Program-made: the position numbers and the translations under genes | Shown: positions 34,213 through 42,253 of the stretch, in pieces | Layout of the letters: each line of letters opens with the position of its first letter | How positions within the stretch are numbered: position 1 is the first letter of the stretch | Notes under the pieces: generated by a model | What the model was told of the DNA's origin: nothing | The model's input: only the letters and a program-made list of their open reading frames with translations | Databases searched by the model: none | Assembly (NCBI RefSeq): GCF_016802865.1 | Contig: NZ_JAEVHM010000019.1 | Location: 1-55,236, forward strand | DNA length: 55,236 nt | Direction: 5' to 3' | DNA from: Micromonospora parastrephiae | GTDB taxonomy: Bacteria > Actinomycetota > Actinomycetes > Mycobacteriales > Micromonosporaceae

Positions 34213-35403
34213 TCAGAAGTCGGCGAAGAGGTACGGAACCGCACGCGGGAAGATTTCGCGCAGCTCCGCGGCGGCGTCGGTCGGAACCTCGCCCAACCCC
34301 CGCAACGGCAGCTCGGCCGGATCCAGCACCCCGTACGCCAGGGCGGAGAGCCCGGCCGCGGTGAGCGTCGCGGTCGGCACGCGGCCGCTGCCGTCGGCGA
34401 CCACTTCGAGGGTGCCGGTCGTGCCGTCCAGCAGGTGGGCGCCGGCCAGCCACCGGTCCCCGGTCACCTCGACACGTACCCGGCCCGGACCTGCGGGCAG
34501 CCCATTCAGCGCGTCCAGCGACAGGAGCCGGGCCATCGGCGCGGACGAGCCCGGCCGACCCACCCGCGCCTCGACGTGCACGTCCAGGTCGGTGAGCCAC
34601 AGCTCCGGCAACTCGTCGGGCGGGACCTGGACGGTGACCCGCTCGACCTGGTCGACGTGCCGGGCGAAGAACTGCAACAGCAGTGCCCGCGCGAGCGGAT
34701 CGGTGGCGAGCAGCTCGTTCCCGTGCAGGGTGCCACCGTGCTCGTCGATCCGGTACGTGACCGCGCCGGTGACCTCACCGTCCACCCGGGCGGTGAGCAG
34801 CCAGTGCTCGTCGCGGTCGCGCAACCCGACCGCCCGGTAGTCCGGGAAGACCGAGAAGCCGTGCCGATGCTGGAGGCAGCGCTCGGTGAAGGCGCGCCAC
34901 ACCGGATAGCCGGCGCCGATCCGCTCCCAGCCCACCTCGCCGGGCAGTTCGGCGCGTAGCAGCGACCCCAGATCCGCCGGGGTGAAGGTGGCCGTGCGCG
35001 GCTTGGGCAACCCGACGTAGCCGAACCGGGCGTAGAAGCTGGGCCGGAACGGGTAGAGCGCGCTGAGCGGGTGCCCCTCGTCGCGCATCTCGTCGAGGAG
35101 CCGGTGCAGCAACGTCCGGACGTGCCCTTGCCGGCGGGCCAGCGGATGCGTGGCCACCCCGGCGACGCCGGCCATCGGCAGCACCACACCGCGCAGGTTC
35201 TGCCGCATCCCGATCGCCGAGACGGCCGCCAGCGTGCCGCCGTCCTCCTCGACGACCAGCGTCGTGTTGCCCTGGTGGTAGGGCAGGTAGTCGCGGAACT
35301 GCTCGACCCGGGCGGCACCGAGTGGAGACGACTCGAAGGCGTACGCGGCCAGCGGAAAACTGGTGGTGAGACGTTCGTCGGCGGTCACCCGGCGGATGGT
35401 CAT
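34213..35403 (-). CDS. Eis-like GNAT N-acetyltransferase
   Basis: 396 residues. The first GNAT domain has VAGVATHPLARRQGHVRTLL as acetyl-CoA loop. The central GNAT and the C-terminal SCP2-like domain follow, and the chain ends YLFADF, the terminal Phe whose carboxylate is catalytic in mycobacterial Eis. The family forms hexamers and acetylates aminoglycosides or peptides at several amines. ATG 35403 is the only good start. No drug-resistance partner is nearby; the natural substrate is open. Confidence 0.87.
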   Translation of the reverse strand: MTIRRVTADERLTTSFPLAAYAFESSPLGAARVEQFRDYLPYHQGNTTLVVEEDGGTLAAVSAIGMRQNLRGVVLPMAGVAGVATHPLARRQGHVRTLLHRLLDEMRDEGHPLSALYPFRPSFYARFGYVGLPKPRTATFTPADLGSLLRAELPGEVGWERIGAGYPVWRAFTERCLQHRHGFSVFPDYRAVGLRDRDEHWLLTARVDGEVTGAVTYRIDEHGGTLHGNELLATDPLARALLLQFFARHVDQVERVTVQVPPDELPELWLTDLDVHVEARVGRPGSSAPMARLLSLDALNGLPAGPGRVRVEVTGDRWLAGAHLLDGTTGTLEVVADGSGRVPTATLTAAGLSALAYGVLDPAELPLRGLGEVPTDAAAELREIFPRAVPYLFADF

Positions 35404-35456
35404 CCGCCCATCTCAACCCGTTCGGATGAGCGGAGCAACCGGATTGGCCGGATCCG

Positions 35457-36149
35457 TCAGCCGACCGGCAGGTGGCGCAGATGCCGGCGACGGCGCAGCC
35501 GGACACTGGCCACGGTGGCCACACCGAGGACCAGCAGGGCGGTGACGACGAACCCGTGCAGCACGCCACGGGTGAGGTAACCCTCGTCGGTGTGGTCTAC
35601 CGCCCAGGTGGCGATCTCCCGACTCGACCAGAACGGCGTCAGCTTCGCACCCGATCCAGCCGGGTCGATCAGCATCTGCACGGTCACCACGGTGAGCAGC
35701 AGCAGCGTCCCCTCCAACTCGCGGGGGAGCAGCGTGCCGATCAACATCCCGAACGGCGCCGCCACGCCGACCGAGCAGAGCATCGCCGCGGCCAGGCCGC
35801 CGTACCGCAGGTCCGCGCCGTCGCTGAGGGGCAGCAGGAAGAACGGTACGGAGACGACGAGCCCCACCGTCCACAGGCCGAGCATCCGACCCAGGTAGAG
35901 GTGGTGCGGTCGGTAGCCGGCCAACCGCAGCCTCGGCTCCAGCTCGCGGGCCGCGGTGGTGGCGAAGAGCGCCGCGGTGCTCACCGCCCAGCCGACGCCG
36001 AGCAGCAGCGACCGGACCGACTGCCCGAGGTAGCCGTCCCGCCGGATCAGGTAGAAGGTCAACGGCATCAACAACAACAACAGGAGTACGCCCCGACGAC
36101 GCAGCAGCTCCCGCAGGGTCATCTCGGCGACGGTGACGAGCTGGTTCAC
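35457..36149 (-). CDS. ABC transporter permease of a PadR-controlled operon
   Basis: 230 residues with six hydrophobic segments (LLLLLLMPLTFYLI, LLLGVGWAVSTAALF, LWTVGLVVSVPFFL, AAPFGMLIGTLL and others). The start is GTG 36149 behind GGGAGG, overlapping the ATPase stop (GTGA). It resembles ABC-2-type drug or bacteriocin permeases. It is the last gene of the PadR-ATPase-permease operon, probably an exporter. Confidence 0.78.
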   Translation of the reverse strand: MNQLVTVAEMTLRELLRRRGVLLLLLLMPLTFYLIRRDGYLGQSVRSLLLGVGWAVSTAALFATTAARELEPRLRLAGYRPHHLYLGRMLGLWTVGLVVSVPFFLLPLSDGADLRYGGLAAAMLCSVGVAAPFGMLIGTLLPRELEGTLLLLTVVTVQMLIDPAGSGAKLTPFWSSREIATWAVDHTDEGYLTRGVLHGFVVTALLVLGVATVASVRLRRRRHLRHLPVG

Positions 36150-36976
36150 GGACGGCCTCCCGCGGTCCACCCGGCCGGTTGTGCCGGGGTCAGGTCGAGC
36201 ACGGTGTCCACCCGGTCGAGCTGGTTGAGCAGGTGGGTCACCACGACGATCGCCGTGCCCGCGTCGCGCAGTCGACTGAGCTGGTCCCAGAAGTTGACGT
36301 AGGTGCCCTGGTCGAAGCCCTGGTACGGCTCGTCGAGCAGCAGCACGTCCGGCTCGCTGAGCGTGGACATGGTCAGGTTGAGCTTCTGGCGGGTGCCGCC
36401 GGACAGGTGGCGGGCCTGCACGTTCCCGCCCGCCTCCCAGCCGAGCTGCCGGGCGGCCGCCCGGCCGGCGCGGCGGGCCGGCCCTCGGGCGACGCCCTGA
36501 CCGGCGCCGACCAGCACGAAGTGCTCGTCGGCGAGCAGGAAGTCGGCGGTGCCGCCGGCCTGTGGGCAGTAGCCGAGTCGCCCGGAGACGGTCACCTCAC
36601 CGGCGTCGGGTGAGATCAGCCCGGCGCAGATCCGCAGGAAGGTGCTCTTGCCGCAGCCGTTCGCGCCGACCACGGCCGCGATCTGTCCGGCCCGGACGGT
36701 CAGCGTCGCGTCGCGCAGCACCGTCTGCCGGCCGTACCGCTTGGTGATGCCCCGGGCGTGCAGCCGGACCGGTCCGGGACGTGGCCCGGGTGCGGTGCCG
36801 ATGCTCTCCACGATCGCGCCCGCGTACTGCTGGGGTGGACCGAAGACGGCCCACGGGTCGCCGCCCGAGTCGCGCAGGTGTGTGGCGGCCTCGGCGACCA
36901 CGTGCCGGGCGGCGTCCGCCGCGACCCGGCGATGGTGCAGCTCGGCCGCGAACGTACGTAGCCAGTCGTCGTTCAC
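36146..36976 (-). CDS. ABC transporter ATP-binding protein
   Basis: 276 residues. An N-terminal helical extension (~75 residues) precedes the ATPase: Walker A GANGCGKST, signature LSGGTRQKL, Walker B VLLLDEP and a switch His in VVVTHLL. The extension DDWLRTFAAELHHRR...AAEAATHLRDSG resembles a DUF1700-like helical segment fused to the ATPase, which is unusual. The start is GTG 36976 with GGGGG at 7 nt, overlapping the PadR stop by 4 nt. Confidence 0.85.
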   Translation of the reverse strand: MNDDWLRTFAAELHHRRVAADAARHVVAEAATHLRDSGGDPWAVFGPPQQYAGAIVESIGTAPGPRPGPVRLHARGITKRYGRQTVLRDATLTVRAGQIAAVVGANGCGKSTFLRICAGLISPDAGEVTVSGRLGYCPQAGGTADFLLADEHFVLVGAGQGVARGPARRAGRAAARQLGWEAGGNVQARHLSGGTRQKLNLTMSTLSEPDVLLLDEPYQGFDQGTYVNFWDQLSRLRDAGTAIVVVTHLLNQLDRVDTVLDLTPAQPAGWTAGGRP

Positions 36977-37311
36977 CCGGCAACCCCCTTCGTGACGATG
37001 TCGTTCACCGGCCCGACGAAGGTGAGCCAGGCGCTGCCGCCGTCGCGCAGCGCGGCCTGCCCGTCCTCGGTCAGCCGGTAGTACTTGCGGGCCGGCCCGG
37101 CGGTGCCCTCCCGCCACTGCGCGGTCACCAGGCCGGTTTTCTGCAGGCGCAGCAGCACGGGATAGAGCGTGCCGCCCTGGATCGGCCCGACGCCCGCCGC
37201 GTCCAGCGCCTGGGCGAGCTGGTAGCCGTAGGACTCGCGTTCGGCCAGCAGGGCCAGGACGCAGATGTCGAGCACCCCCCGCAGCCACTGCCCGCGCCGG
37301 TCGGATTCCAC
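36973..37311 (-). CDS. PadR-family regulator
   Basis: 112 residues. The winged helix is typical: GVLDICVLALLAERESYGYQLAQAL, then PIQGGTLYPVLLRLQKTGLV and ARKYYRLTEDG. The start is GTG 37311, set 7 nt behind a -10 box, so the mRNA is probably leaderless. It heads the operon with an ABC ATPase and permease and should repress it until a substrate drug binds. Confidence 0.85.
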   Translation of the reverse strand: MESDRRGQWLRGVLDICVLALLAERESYGYQLAQALDAAGVGPIQGGTLYPVLLRLQKTGLVTAQWREGTAGPARKYYRLTEDGQAALRDGGSAWLTFVGPVNDIVTKGVAG

Positions 37312-37318
37312 CCGCCGG

Positions 37319-37347
37319 ACACTAGCGGCGCAACCTAGATGGCACAA
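37319..37347 (-). promoter_or_regulatory. Leaderless promoter of the PadR-ABC operon
   Basis: TTGTGC (37347-37342), a 17-nt spacer, then TAGTGT (37324-37319) on the minus strand; GTG 37311 follows after 7 nt. Confidence 0.6.
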
Positions 37348-37413
37348 CTACCTACTGGGTCGGCGGAACCCCACCCGGCCGGTCTCGCGGACCGCCGTAC
37401 GGGTGGGGCGGGG

Positions 37414-38133
37414 TCAGCGCTGCGTGACGTCGGAGACGACGACGGTGACGTTGTCCGGCGCGCCGGCGTGGTGGGCCAGCTTCACCAACTGCTCGCCGCA
37501 CTGCTGGCGGTCGGCGTACATGCCCAGCGCCGCCGCGATGGCGTCGTCCTCGACGTAGTCGGAGAGCCCGTCGCTGCACAGCAGCAGTCGGTCGCCAGGG
37601 ACGACGGTGAGCACGCCGACGGCCGGCGGGGTGTCGGCGCCCTGCACCGCCCGGGTCACCAGGGACCGCTGCGGATGGTGCCGGGCCTGCTCGGGGGAGA
37701 GCGTGCCCTGGTCGACCAGCGCCTGCACGAACGTGTCGTCGCGGGTGAGCTGGGTCAGCTCCCCGTCGCGCAGCAGGTAGCAGCGGGAGTCGCCGACCTG
37801 GGCGAGCACCAGCGTCTCCCCGGCGAGCAGCGCCGCGGTGAGCGTCGTACCCATCCCCTCGCGGGTCGGGTCGACGGTGATGGCGGCGTGGATGCGCTGA
37901 TTGGCGGTGCTGACCACGGCGCGCAGGGCGTCGGCGGCCCCGTCGGGGTCGGCGGGCGGGGCCAGCTCGTCCAGGATCCGGATCACGATCTCGCTCGCCA
38001 CCTCGCCCGCGGGCAGGCCGCCCATGCCGTCGGCGACGGCGATCAGGCGGTCACCGGCGAGGGCGGAGTCCTCGTTGTTGGTGCGGACCAGGCCGATGTC
38101 GTTGAGGATGACCGAGCGGAGGATCAGCGTCAT
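37414..38133 (-). CDS. PP2C-family Ser/Thr protein phosphatase
   Basis: 239 residues, soluble. Metal-binding motifs are in order: RTNNEDSAL, AVADGMGG, AQVGDSRCYLL, CSDGLSDYV and APDNVTVVV. It resembles the catalytic half of PstP but lacks the membrane helix and extracellular tail. It should dephosphorylate Ser/Thr-kinase substrates in the cytosol. Monocistronic; no kinase is adjacent. Confidence 0.9.
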   Translation of the reverse strand: MTLILRSVILNDIGLVRTNNEDSALAGDRLIAVADGMGGLPAGEVASEIVIRILDELAPPADPDGAADALRAVVSTANQRIHAAITVDPTREGMGTTLTAALLAGETLVLAQVGDSRCYLLRDGELTQLTRDDTFVQALVDQGTLSPEQARHHPQRSLVTRAVQGADTPPAVGVLTVVPGDRLLLCSDGLSDYVEDDAIAAALGMYADRQQCGEQLVKLAHHAGAPDNVTVVVSDVTQR

Positions 38134-38248
38134 GGGGACAAGCTTGCCAAGAACACCCCGCCTTCGTCTCTACGCCTCCTACGTCCGGTCGAGAAATGAT
38201 TGCGATTTCCGTCCTGAGAGCTGCCGAACCGGGGTCGGTCGGCCGGGT

Positions 38249-38809
38249 TCAGCGGCGCGGGTAGCGCAGCAGCAGGCTGGCCGCGACCTCCTCGCCGCCC
38301 ACCGCCGCGTAGGTGTGCGGCACGTCGGAGACCCAGCGGAGGTGGCCACCGGCCGGTGCGGTCAGCGGCGCGTCCGCCGGGCCGGCGCGCAGCACGCCGG
38401 CGAAGACGGTGATGTGTTCGGTGACGCCCGGATGGTGGGCGGGGGAGAGTTGCGTGACGCCGGGCGCGACCCGCATCCGGTACAGCTCGTAGGTCGCGTC
38501 GGTGTCGGTGAACACCTCCAGCAAGGTGGCGGTGACCGCGGCGCCGTGCACGGTGGGCTCGGCCGCGGGTTCCGCCAGCAGGGCGGTGAACGGCACGCCG
38601 AGTTGCGCGGTGACCGCCCAGAGCGTCTCCAGGGTCGGGTTGCGGGTGCCGTGCTCCAGGCCGGAGAGGGTGGCCTTTCCGACGCCGGCGAGCCGGGCCA
38701 GTGTGGACAGCGAGATCCCCCGCTCCTCGCGCAGGGCGCGGACCCTCCGCCCGACGACGGCGGGATCCACGTCGAGGCCCGGCCGGCGGGCTGGTGGTGG
38801 GTGCGGCAC
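38249..38809 (-). CDS. XRE-cupin transcriptional regulator
   Basis: 186 residues. An N-terminal Cro/C1 helix-turn-helix (VRALREERGISLSTLARLAGVGKATLSGLEHGTRNP) is joined to a C-terminal cupin (HHPGVTEHITVFAGVLRAG...HLRWVSDVPHTY). The start is GTG 38809. It diverges from the BenE transporter with a 16-bp palindrome between the starts, so it is the expected regulator of that transporter and of itself. Confidence 0.87.
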   Translation of the reverse strand: MPHPPPARRPGLDVDPAVVGRRVRALREERGISLSTLARLAGVGKATLSGLEHGTRNPTLETLWAVTAQLGVPFTALLAEPAAEPTVHGAAVTATLLEVFTDTDATYELYRMRVAPGVTQLSPAHHPGVTEHITVFAGVLRAGPADAPLTAPAGGHLRWVSDVPHTYAAVGGEEVAASLLLRYPRR

Positions 38810-38833
38810 CCGACTATCGTGCTACACGCTGTC

Positions 38834-38849
38834 GTTCCGTAAACGGAAC
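38834..38849. promoter_or_regulatory. Operator between XRE-cupin and BenE genes
   Basis: GTTCCGT-AA-ACGGAAC is a perfect 7-bp inverted repeat with a 2-nt spacer, 24 nt from the regulator start and 15 nt from the BenE ATG. Confidence 0.7.
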
Positions 38850-38864
38850 AGTCGGGAGGGTGGG

Positions 38865-40157
38865 ATGGCCGCACGCGCACAACCGGTGCTGGCCGGTGTG
38901 GTGACCGCGCTGGTCGGCTTCGCCAGTTCGTTCACCGTCGTGCTGGCCGGGCTCCGGGCCGCCGGCGCGTCGGACGCGCAGGCAGCCTCCGGCCTGCTCG
39001 CCCTCTGCGTCGCGTGCGGGCTCACCGCCGTCTGGCTGGGCTGGCGACACCGGATACCGATGAGCGTGGCCTGGTCGACACCGGGCGCGGCACTGCTGGT
39101 GGCAACCGGGCCGCCACCCGGCGGATGGCCGGTCGCGGTGGGCGCGTTCCTCGTCTCCGGCCTGCTGATCGTCGCGGCCGGGCTGTTTCCGCCGCTCGGT
39201 AGGGCGGTGTCCGCCATCCCCAAGCCGGTGGCCGGCGCGATGCTCGCCGGGGTGCTGTTGCCGCTGTGCACCGCCCCGGTCCGCGCGCTGGTCGAGTTGC
39301 CCACGGTGGCCGGCCCGGTGGTGGTCGGCTGGCTGCTGCTGCACCGGTTCGCCCGCCGCTGGGCGGTGCCCGGCGCGCTGCTCGTGGCGGTGGTGGCGAT
39401 CGCGCTGACCTCGCCGCCGACCGGACTGAGCGGCGCCGTGCTGATCCCGTCGGTGACCCTGACCGCGCCGGCCTGGAACGCGTCCGCGCTGGTCGGGCTT
39501 GCCCTACCGCTGTTCCTGGTCACCATGGCCGCACAGAACGTACCCGGCATGGCGGTGCTGGTCGGCTACGGCTACCGGCCGCCGTTCGGGGCCGCGCTGC
39601 GGGCCACCGGTCTGGCCAGCCTGCTCGCCGCCCCGGCCGGAGGACACGCGGTGAACCTCGCGGCGATCACCGCCGCCCTGGCCGCCGGCCCGGACGCGCA
39701 CCCGGACCCCGAGCGCCGGTGGCTCGCCTCGGTAACGGCCGGCGTCGGGCTGGCTCTGCTCGGGCTGGGCGCGGGCGTCGCCACCGCGCTGGTCGCGGTC
39801 GCCCCACCCGTCCTCATCGAGGCGGTAGCCGGCCTGGCCCTGCTGGGCGCGCTCGCCACCGCGCTCGCGTCGGCGGTGACCGACCCGGCAACCCGGGAGG
39901 CCGCCGTGGTCACCTTCGTGGTGACCGCCTCCGGGGTGACGCTGATCGGCGTGGGCGGCGCGTTCTGGGGGCTGGTCGCCGGCTGCCTGATGCTGCTGCT
40001 CTTCCGCCGCCGTCCACCCGCCGCGTCCGCCGCGCCGGCCGTGCCCGCCGTGCCCGCCGTGCCCGTCGCGCCCGTCGTGCCCGTCGCGTCAGAGAGATCA
40101 TCACCAGATCAGCGAACTGGCGGTATCCCAGCCGAGCGGACACCCCAACATCACTGA
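38865..40157 (+). CDS. benE: Benzoate/H+ symporter, BenE family
   Basis: 430 residues with about twelve hydrophobic segments. MSVAWSTPGAALL, AIPKPVAGAMLAGVLLPL, NVPGMAVLVGYGY and APAGGHAVNLAAITAA are characteristic BenE segments. The start is ATG 38865 behind GGGAGGG. The C-terminus is odd: a Pro/Val/Ala tail encoded by 9-bp tandem repeats (about 40040-40089), then residues encoded by a dispersed repeat (40093-40144), so the tail is probably recent and non-functional. The substrate may be benzoate or another weak acid. Confidence 0.85.
   Translation: MAARAQPVLAGVVTALVGFASSFTVVLAGLRAAGASDAQAASGLLALCVACGLTAVWLGWRHRIPMSVAWSTPGAALLVATGPPPGGWPVAVGAFLVSGLLIVAAGLFPPLGRAVSAIPKPVAGAMLAGVLLPLCTAPVRALVELPTVAGPVVVGWLLLHRFARRWAVPGALLVAVVAIALTSPPTGLSGAVLIPSVTLTAPAWNASALVGLALPLFLVTMAAQNVPGMAVLVGYGYRPPFGAALRATGLASLLAAPAGGHAVNLAAITAALAAGPDAHPDPERRWLASVTAGVGLALLGLGAGVATALVAVAPPVLIEAVAGLALLGALATALASAVTDPATREAAVVTFVVTASGVTLIGVGGAFWGLVAGCLMLLLFRRRPPAASAAPAVPAVPAVPVAPVVPVASERSSPDQRTGGIPAERTPQHH
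40093..40144. repeat. Dispersed hairpin repeat, copy B
   Basis: Related to 30495-30545: the shared TCACCAGATC core is followed by GGTATCC and GGACACC as an inverted repeat with a 9-nt spacer. It lies inside the 3' end of the BenE gene and supplies its last codons. Confidence 0.5.
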
Positions 40158-40182
40158 TCCGGTGTTGATCTCCGTGCGGGGG

Positions 40183-40554
40183 TCACTCCTCCGGCGGTAG
40201 GTCCGCCACGCCCACGGCGAGGCGTACCCGGCCGTCGGCCACCGACCCGATCCGATCGGCCGGCACGTACACCGCGCCGGTGCGGGTCAGTTCGGTCGAG
40301 ACCTTCAGGTAGCCGCCGTGCATCAACCGCGCCGCCAGGTCCGCCGGCACGTCCGGCTCCTCGACCGCGGTGGCCTCGATCAGCTCGTCCAGACTGCTGC
40401 CCGGGTCGGCGGTCGGCGCCTGGACGGTCACCGCGTTCGGGTCACCCCGCTGGACGAGGTCCACGGTGCCGACCTCGGTGCCGGTGGAGTCGATCACCGG
40501 CATCCCGGTGGTGATCCGCGAGATGGTCGCCTGCTGCTCGTCCTGCTGGTCCAT
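40183..40554 (-). CDS. Hypothetical PRC-barrel-like protein
   Basis: 123 residues. GMPVIDSTGTEVGTVDLVQRG resembles the first strands of PRC-barrel/DUF2171 proteins, and GGYLKVSTELTRTGAVYVPADRI repeats that strand pattern. Soluble and acidic. Stress-associated small proteins of this kind are common in actinobacteria; there is no direct evidence of role. Confidence 0.65.
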   Translation of the reverse strand: MDQQDEQQATISRITTGMPVIDSTGTEVGTVDLVQRGDPNAVTVQAPTADPGSSLDELIEATAVEEPDVPADLAARLMHGGYLKVSTELTRTGAVYVPADRIGSVADGRVRLAVGVADLPPEE

Positions 40555-40682
40555 CCCACCGCGGTTCCCGGGGCGGTGCTCCGCTAAACGCGCTCACCGG
40601 CCCACCCAGAGTCATCACCGTCGAGAGCGGTACCACCGGGGCCCGGAGCGTCGGTGGCGGGCGACGAGGCGCGACGCCAGGG

Positions 40683-40931
40683 TCAGCCGGACGTCGTCCA
40701 GCCGCCCGGCGGGCGCGGGGACAGCTCCCGCCAGGTGTCCGTGCCGTCGAGGAGAGCCCGGACCGTCTCCTCGGCCTCGTCCGCACTGCCGTACTCGTAG
40801 AAGCGGGAGATGCCCTCCGCGCCGCCGGCCCGCTGCTCGACGTGCCAGCGGTCGGCGTCCACCCGCAGGAAGACGTCCCGTCGGGCCAGCCGCCCCCACT
40901 TCCCGTTCCACCAGTGCTTTCGCTGCTCCAT
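40683..40931 (-). CDS. Small hypothetical protein under a putative SOS box
   Basis: 82 residues from ATG 40931, beginning MEQRKHWWNGKWGRLARRDV and containing DADRWHVEQRAGGAEG. No recognised domain. The -10 box TAGAGT (40943-40938) stands 6 nt before the ATG, so the mRNA should be leaderless, and a LexA-like site directly abuts the -10 box. A DNA-damage-induced role is therefore inferred from the promoter, not from the protein. Confidence 0.65.
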   Translation of the reverse strand: MEQRKHWWNGKWGRLARRDVFLRVDADRWHVEQRAGGAEGISRFYEYGSADEAEETVRALLDGTDTWRELSPRPPGGWTTSG

Positions 40932-40943
40932 GGCGGGACTCTA

Positions 40944-40959
40944 TCGAACACACGTACGA
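40944..40959. promoter_or_regulatory. Putative LexA (SOS) box
   Basis: TCGAAC-ACAC-GTACGA matches the actinobacterial SOS box TCGAACN4GTTCGA at all but one defined position. It overlaps the promoter spacer of the 82-residue gene. Confidence 0.55.
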
Positions 40960-41012
40960 GAACGTGCGGCCCCTGCGGGATTCCCACAGGGGCCGATGTG
41001 CATCCGTTCGAG

Positions 41013-41471
41013 TCAGCGCGGCGCCGGGGGTTCGGTCCGGCGGCCCAGCACGTCGTCCAGTGCCCCGCGCTGCTGGCCGGGGGTGGCGTGGCCGGCGGAG
41101 ACCAGGGCGTCGCGGATCTCGGTGAGCAGCTTGACCTCCTCGCTCGGCGCGGAGGGCGGCGGCTCCTCGCCCCGCTTGCGCCGCTCGGCCAGCTTGTTCA
41201 TGGGGTACACCACGAAGAAGTAGAGCACCGCCGCGGTGAGCAGGAAGGTGATCAGGGCGTTGATGAACGCCGCCCAGTCGAAGACCTGATCGTTGAGCGT
41301 CCACTTCCCGGCCGAGAGGCTGGTGCCCCCGCCGATGGCCTTGATCAGTGGTTCGAGGAAGGACTTGGTGAGTTGGGTGACCACGCCCGTGAACGCGGCA
41401 CCGATCACGATGCCGACCGCCAGGTCGACGACGTTGCCGCGCATGATGAAATCTTTGAAGCCCTTGAGCAT
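41013..41471 (-). CDS. mscL: Large-conductance mechanosensitive channel
   Basis: 152 residues. MLKGFKDFIMRGNVVDLAVGIVIGAAF is the N-terminal helix plus TM1 pore-lining segment with the small residues of MscL; TM2 is AFINALITFLLTAAVLYFFV. The C-terminal helix continues with an extra ~35-residue tail. The start is ATG 41471 with GGAG 7 nt upstream. It forms a homopentamer in the cytoplasmic membrane that opens on hypo-osmotic shock. Confidence 0.95.
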   Translation of the reverse strand: MLKGFKDFIMRGNVVDLAVGIVIGAAFTGVVTQLTKSFLEPLIKAIGGGTSLSAGKWTLNDQVFDWAAFINALITFLLTAAVLYFFVVYPMNKLAERRKRGEEPPPSAPSEEVKLLTEIRDALVSAGHATPGQQRGALDDVLGRRTEPPAPR

Positions 41472-41510
41472 CCGTACTCCCGAGGTGTCCGGTTTTCCGT
41501 CCGGCACAAC

Positions 41511-42203
41511 CTATGCCCCGGTGGCGGGCTCCAGAAAAGCGCCGGCTTCGCTCGCCGCGAGGCCGGGGTCGCCGGCCCGGATCGCCTCGACCAACCGGGC
41601 GTGGTCGACGTAGCGCTCAGGGGTGAGCGCGTCACCCATCGCCTGGGCGACGGTGCTGCGCAGGGCGGCGCCGACCGAGGCGTACAGCTCGGCGAGCATG
41701 GCGTTGTGCGCGGCCGCGACCACCGCGGTGTGCAGCGCCGCGTCGGCCTCGACGAACGCGTCGACCCGGCCCGCGTGCCAGGTGGCCTCGCGCTCGGCGA
41801 GCGCGCCGTCGAGCGCCGCCAGGTCGGCCGGGGTACGCCGCAGCGCGGCGAGCCGGGCCGCCTCCACCTCGAAGGCGCGCCGCACCTCGATGACCTCGGT
41901 CATCCGGTCGTCGCCGAGCCGGCGGGCCACGACGGGCGCCAGTTCGTCGGTGGACACCACGTACGTGCCGGAGCCCTGCCGGCACTCCAGCACTCCGGCG
42001 TGCACCAGGGCGCGGACCGCCTCGCGGACCGTGTTGCGCCCCACGCCGAGGGCGGCGACGAGCTGGGGTTCGGTGGGGATGCGCCCGCCGATCGGCCACT
42101 CACCGCCGAGGATCCGGGCCCGGAGCTGCTCGATGGTCTGCCGGACGCGGTGGCCGCGGGGCGGCACCGGCGGGGCGGAGGGAAAATCAACCGACGGTGG
42201 CAC
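41511..42203 (-). CDS. GntR/FadR-family regulator
   Basis: 230 residues. The N-terminal GntR winged helix (LRARILGGEWPIGGRIPTEPQLVAALGVGRNTVREAVRALVHAGVL) and an all-helical FCD domain (EVRRAFEVEAARLAAL; DAALHTAVVAAAHN with the metal-site His) place it in the FadR subfamily. The start is GTG 42203. It diverges, across 50 nt, from the MFS transporter, which is its probable target. Confidence 0.87.
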   Translation of the reverse strand: MPPSVDFPSAPPVPPRGHRVRQTIEQLRARILGGEWPIGGRIPTEPQLVAALGVGRNTVREAVRALVHAGVLECRQGSGTYVVSTDELAPVVARRLGDDRMTEVIEVRRAFEVEAARLAALRRTPADLAALDGALAEREATWHAGRVDAFVEADAALHTAVVAAAHNAMLAELYASVGAALRSTVAQAMGDALTPERYVDHARLVEAIRAGDPGLAASEAGAFLEPATGA

Positions 42204-42253
42204 TGGTTACATCACCGGTCCCAAATTCATCCCATGATTGTAGGTTAGAGGTC

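Noticed and set aside
40040..40089. Tandem repeat array of GTGCCCGCC units as a separate repeat or CRISPR-like feature
   Set aside because: The units are contiguous without spacers and encode the Pro/Val/Ala tail of BenE; a slippage-type coding repeat.
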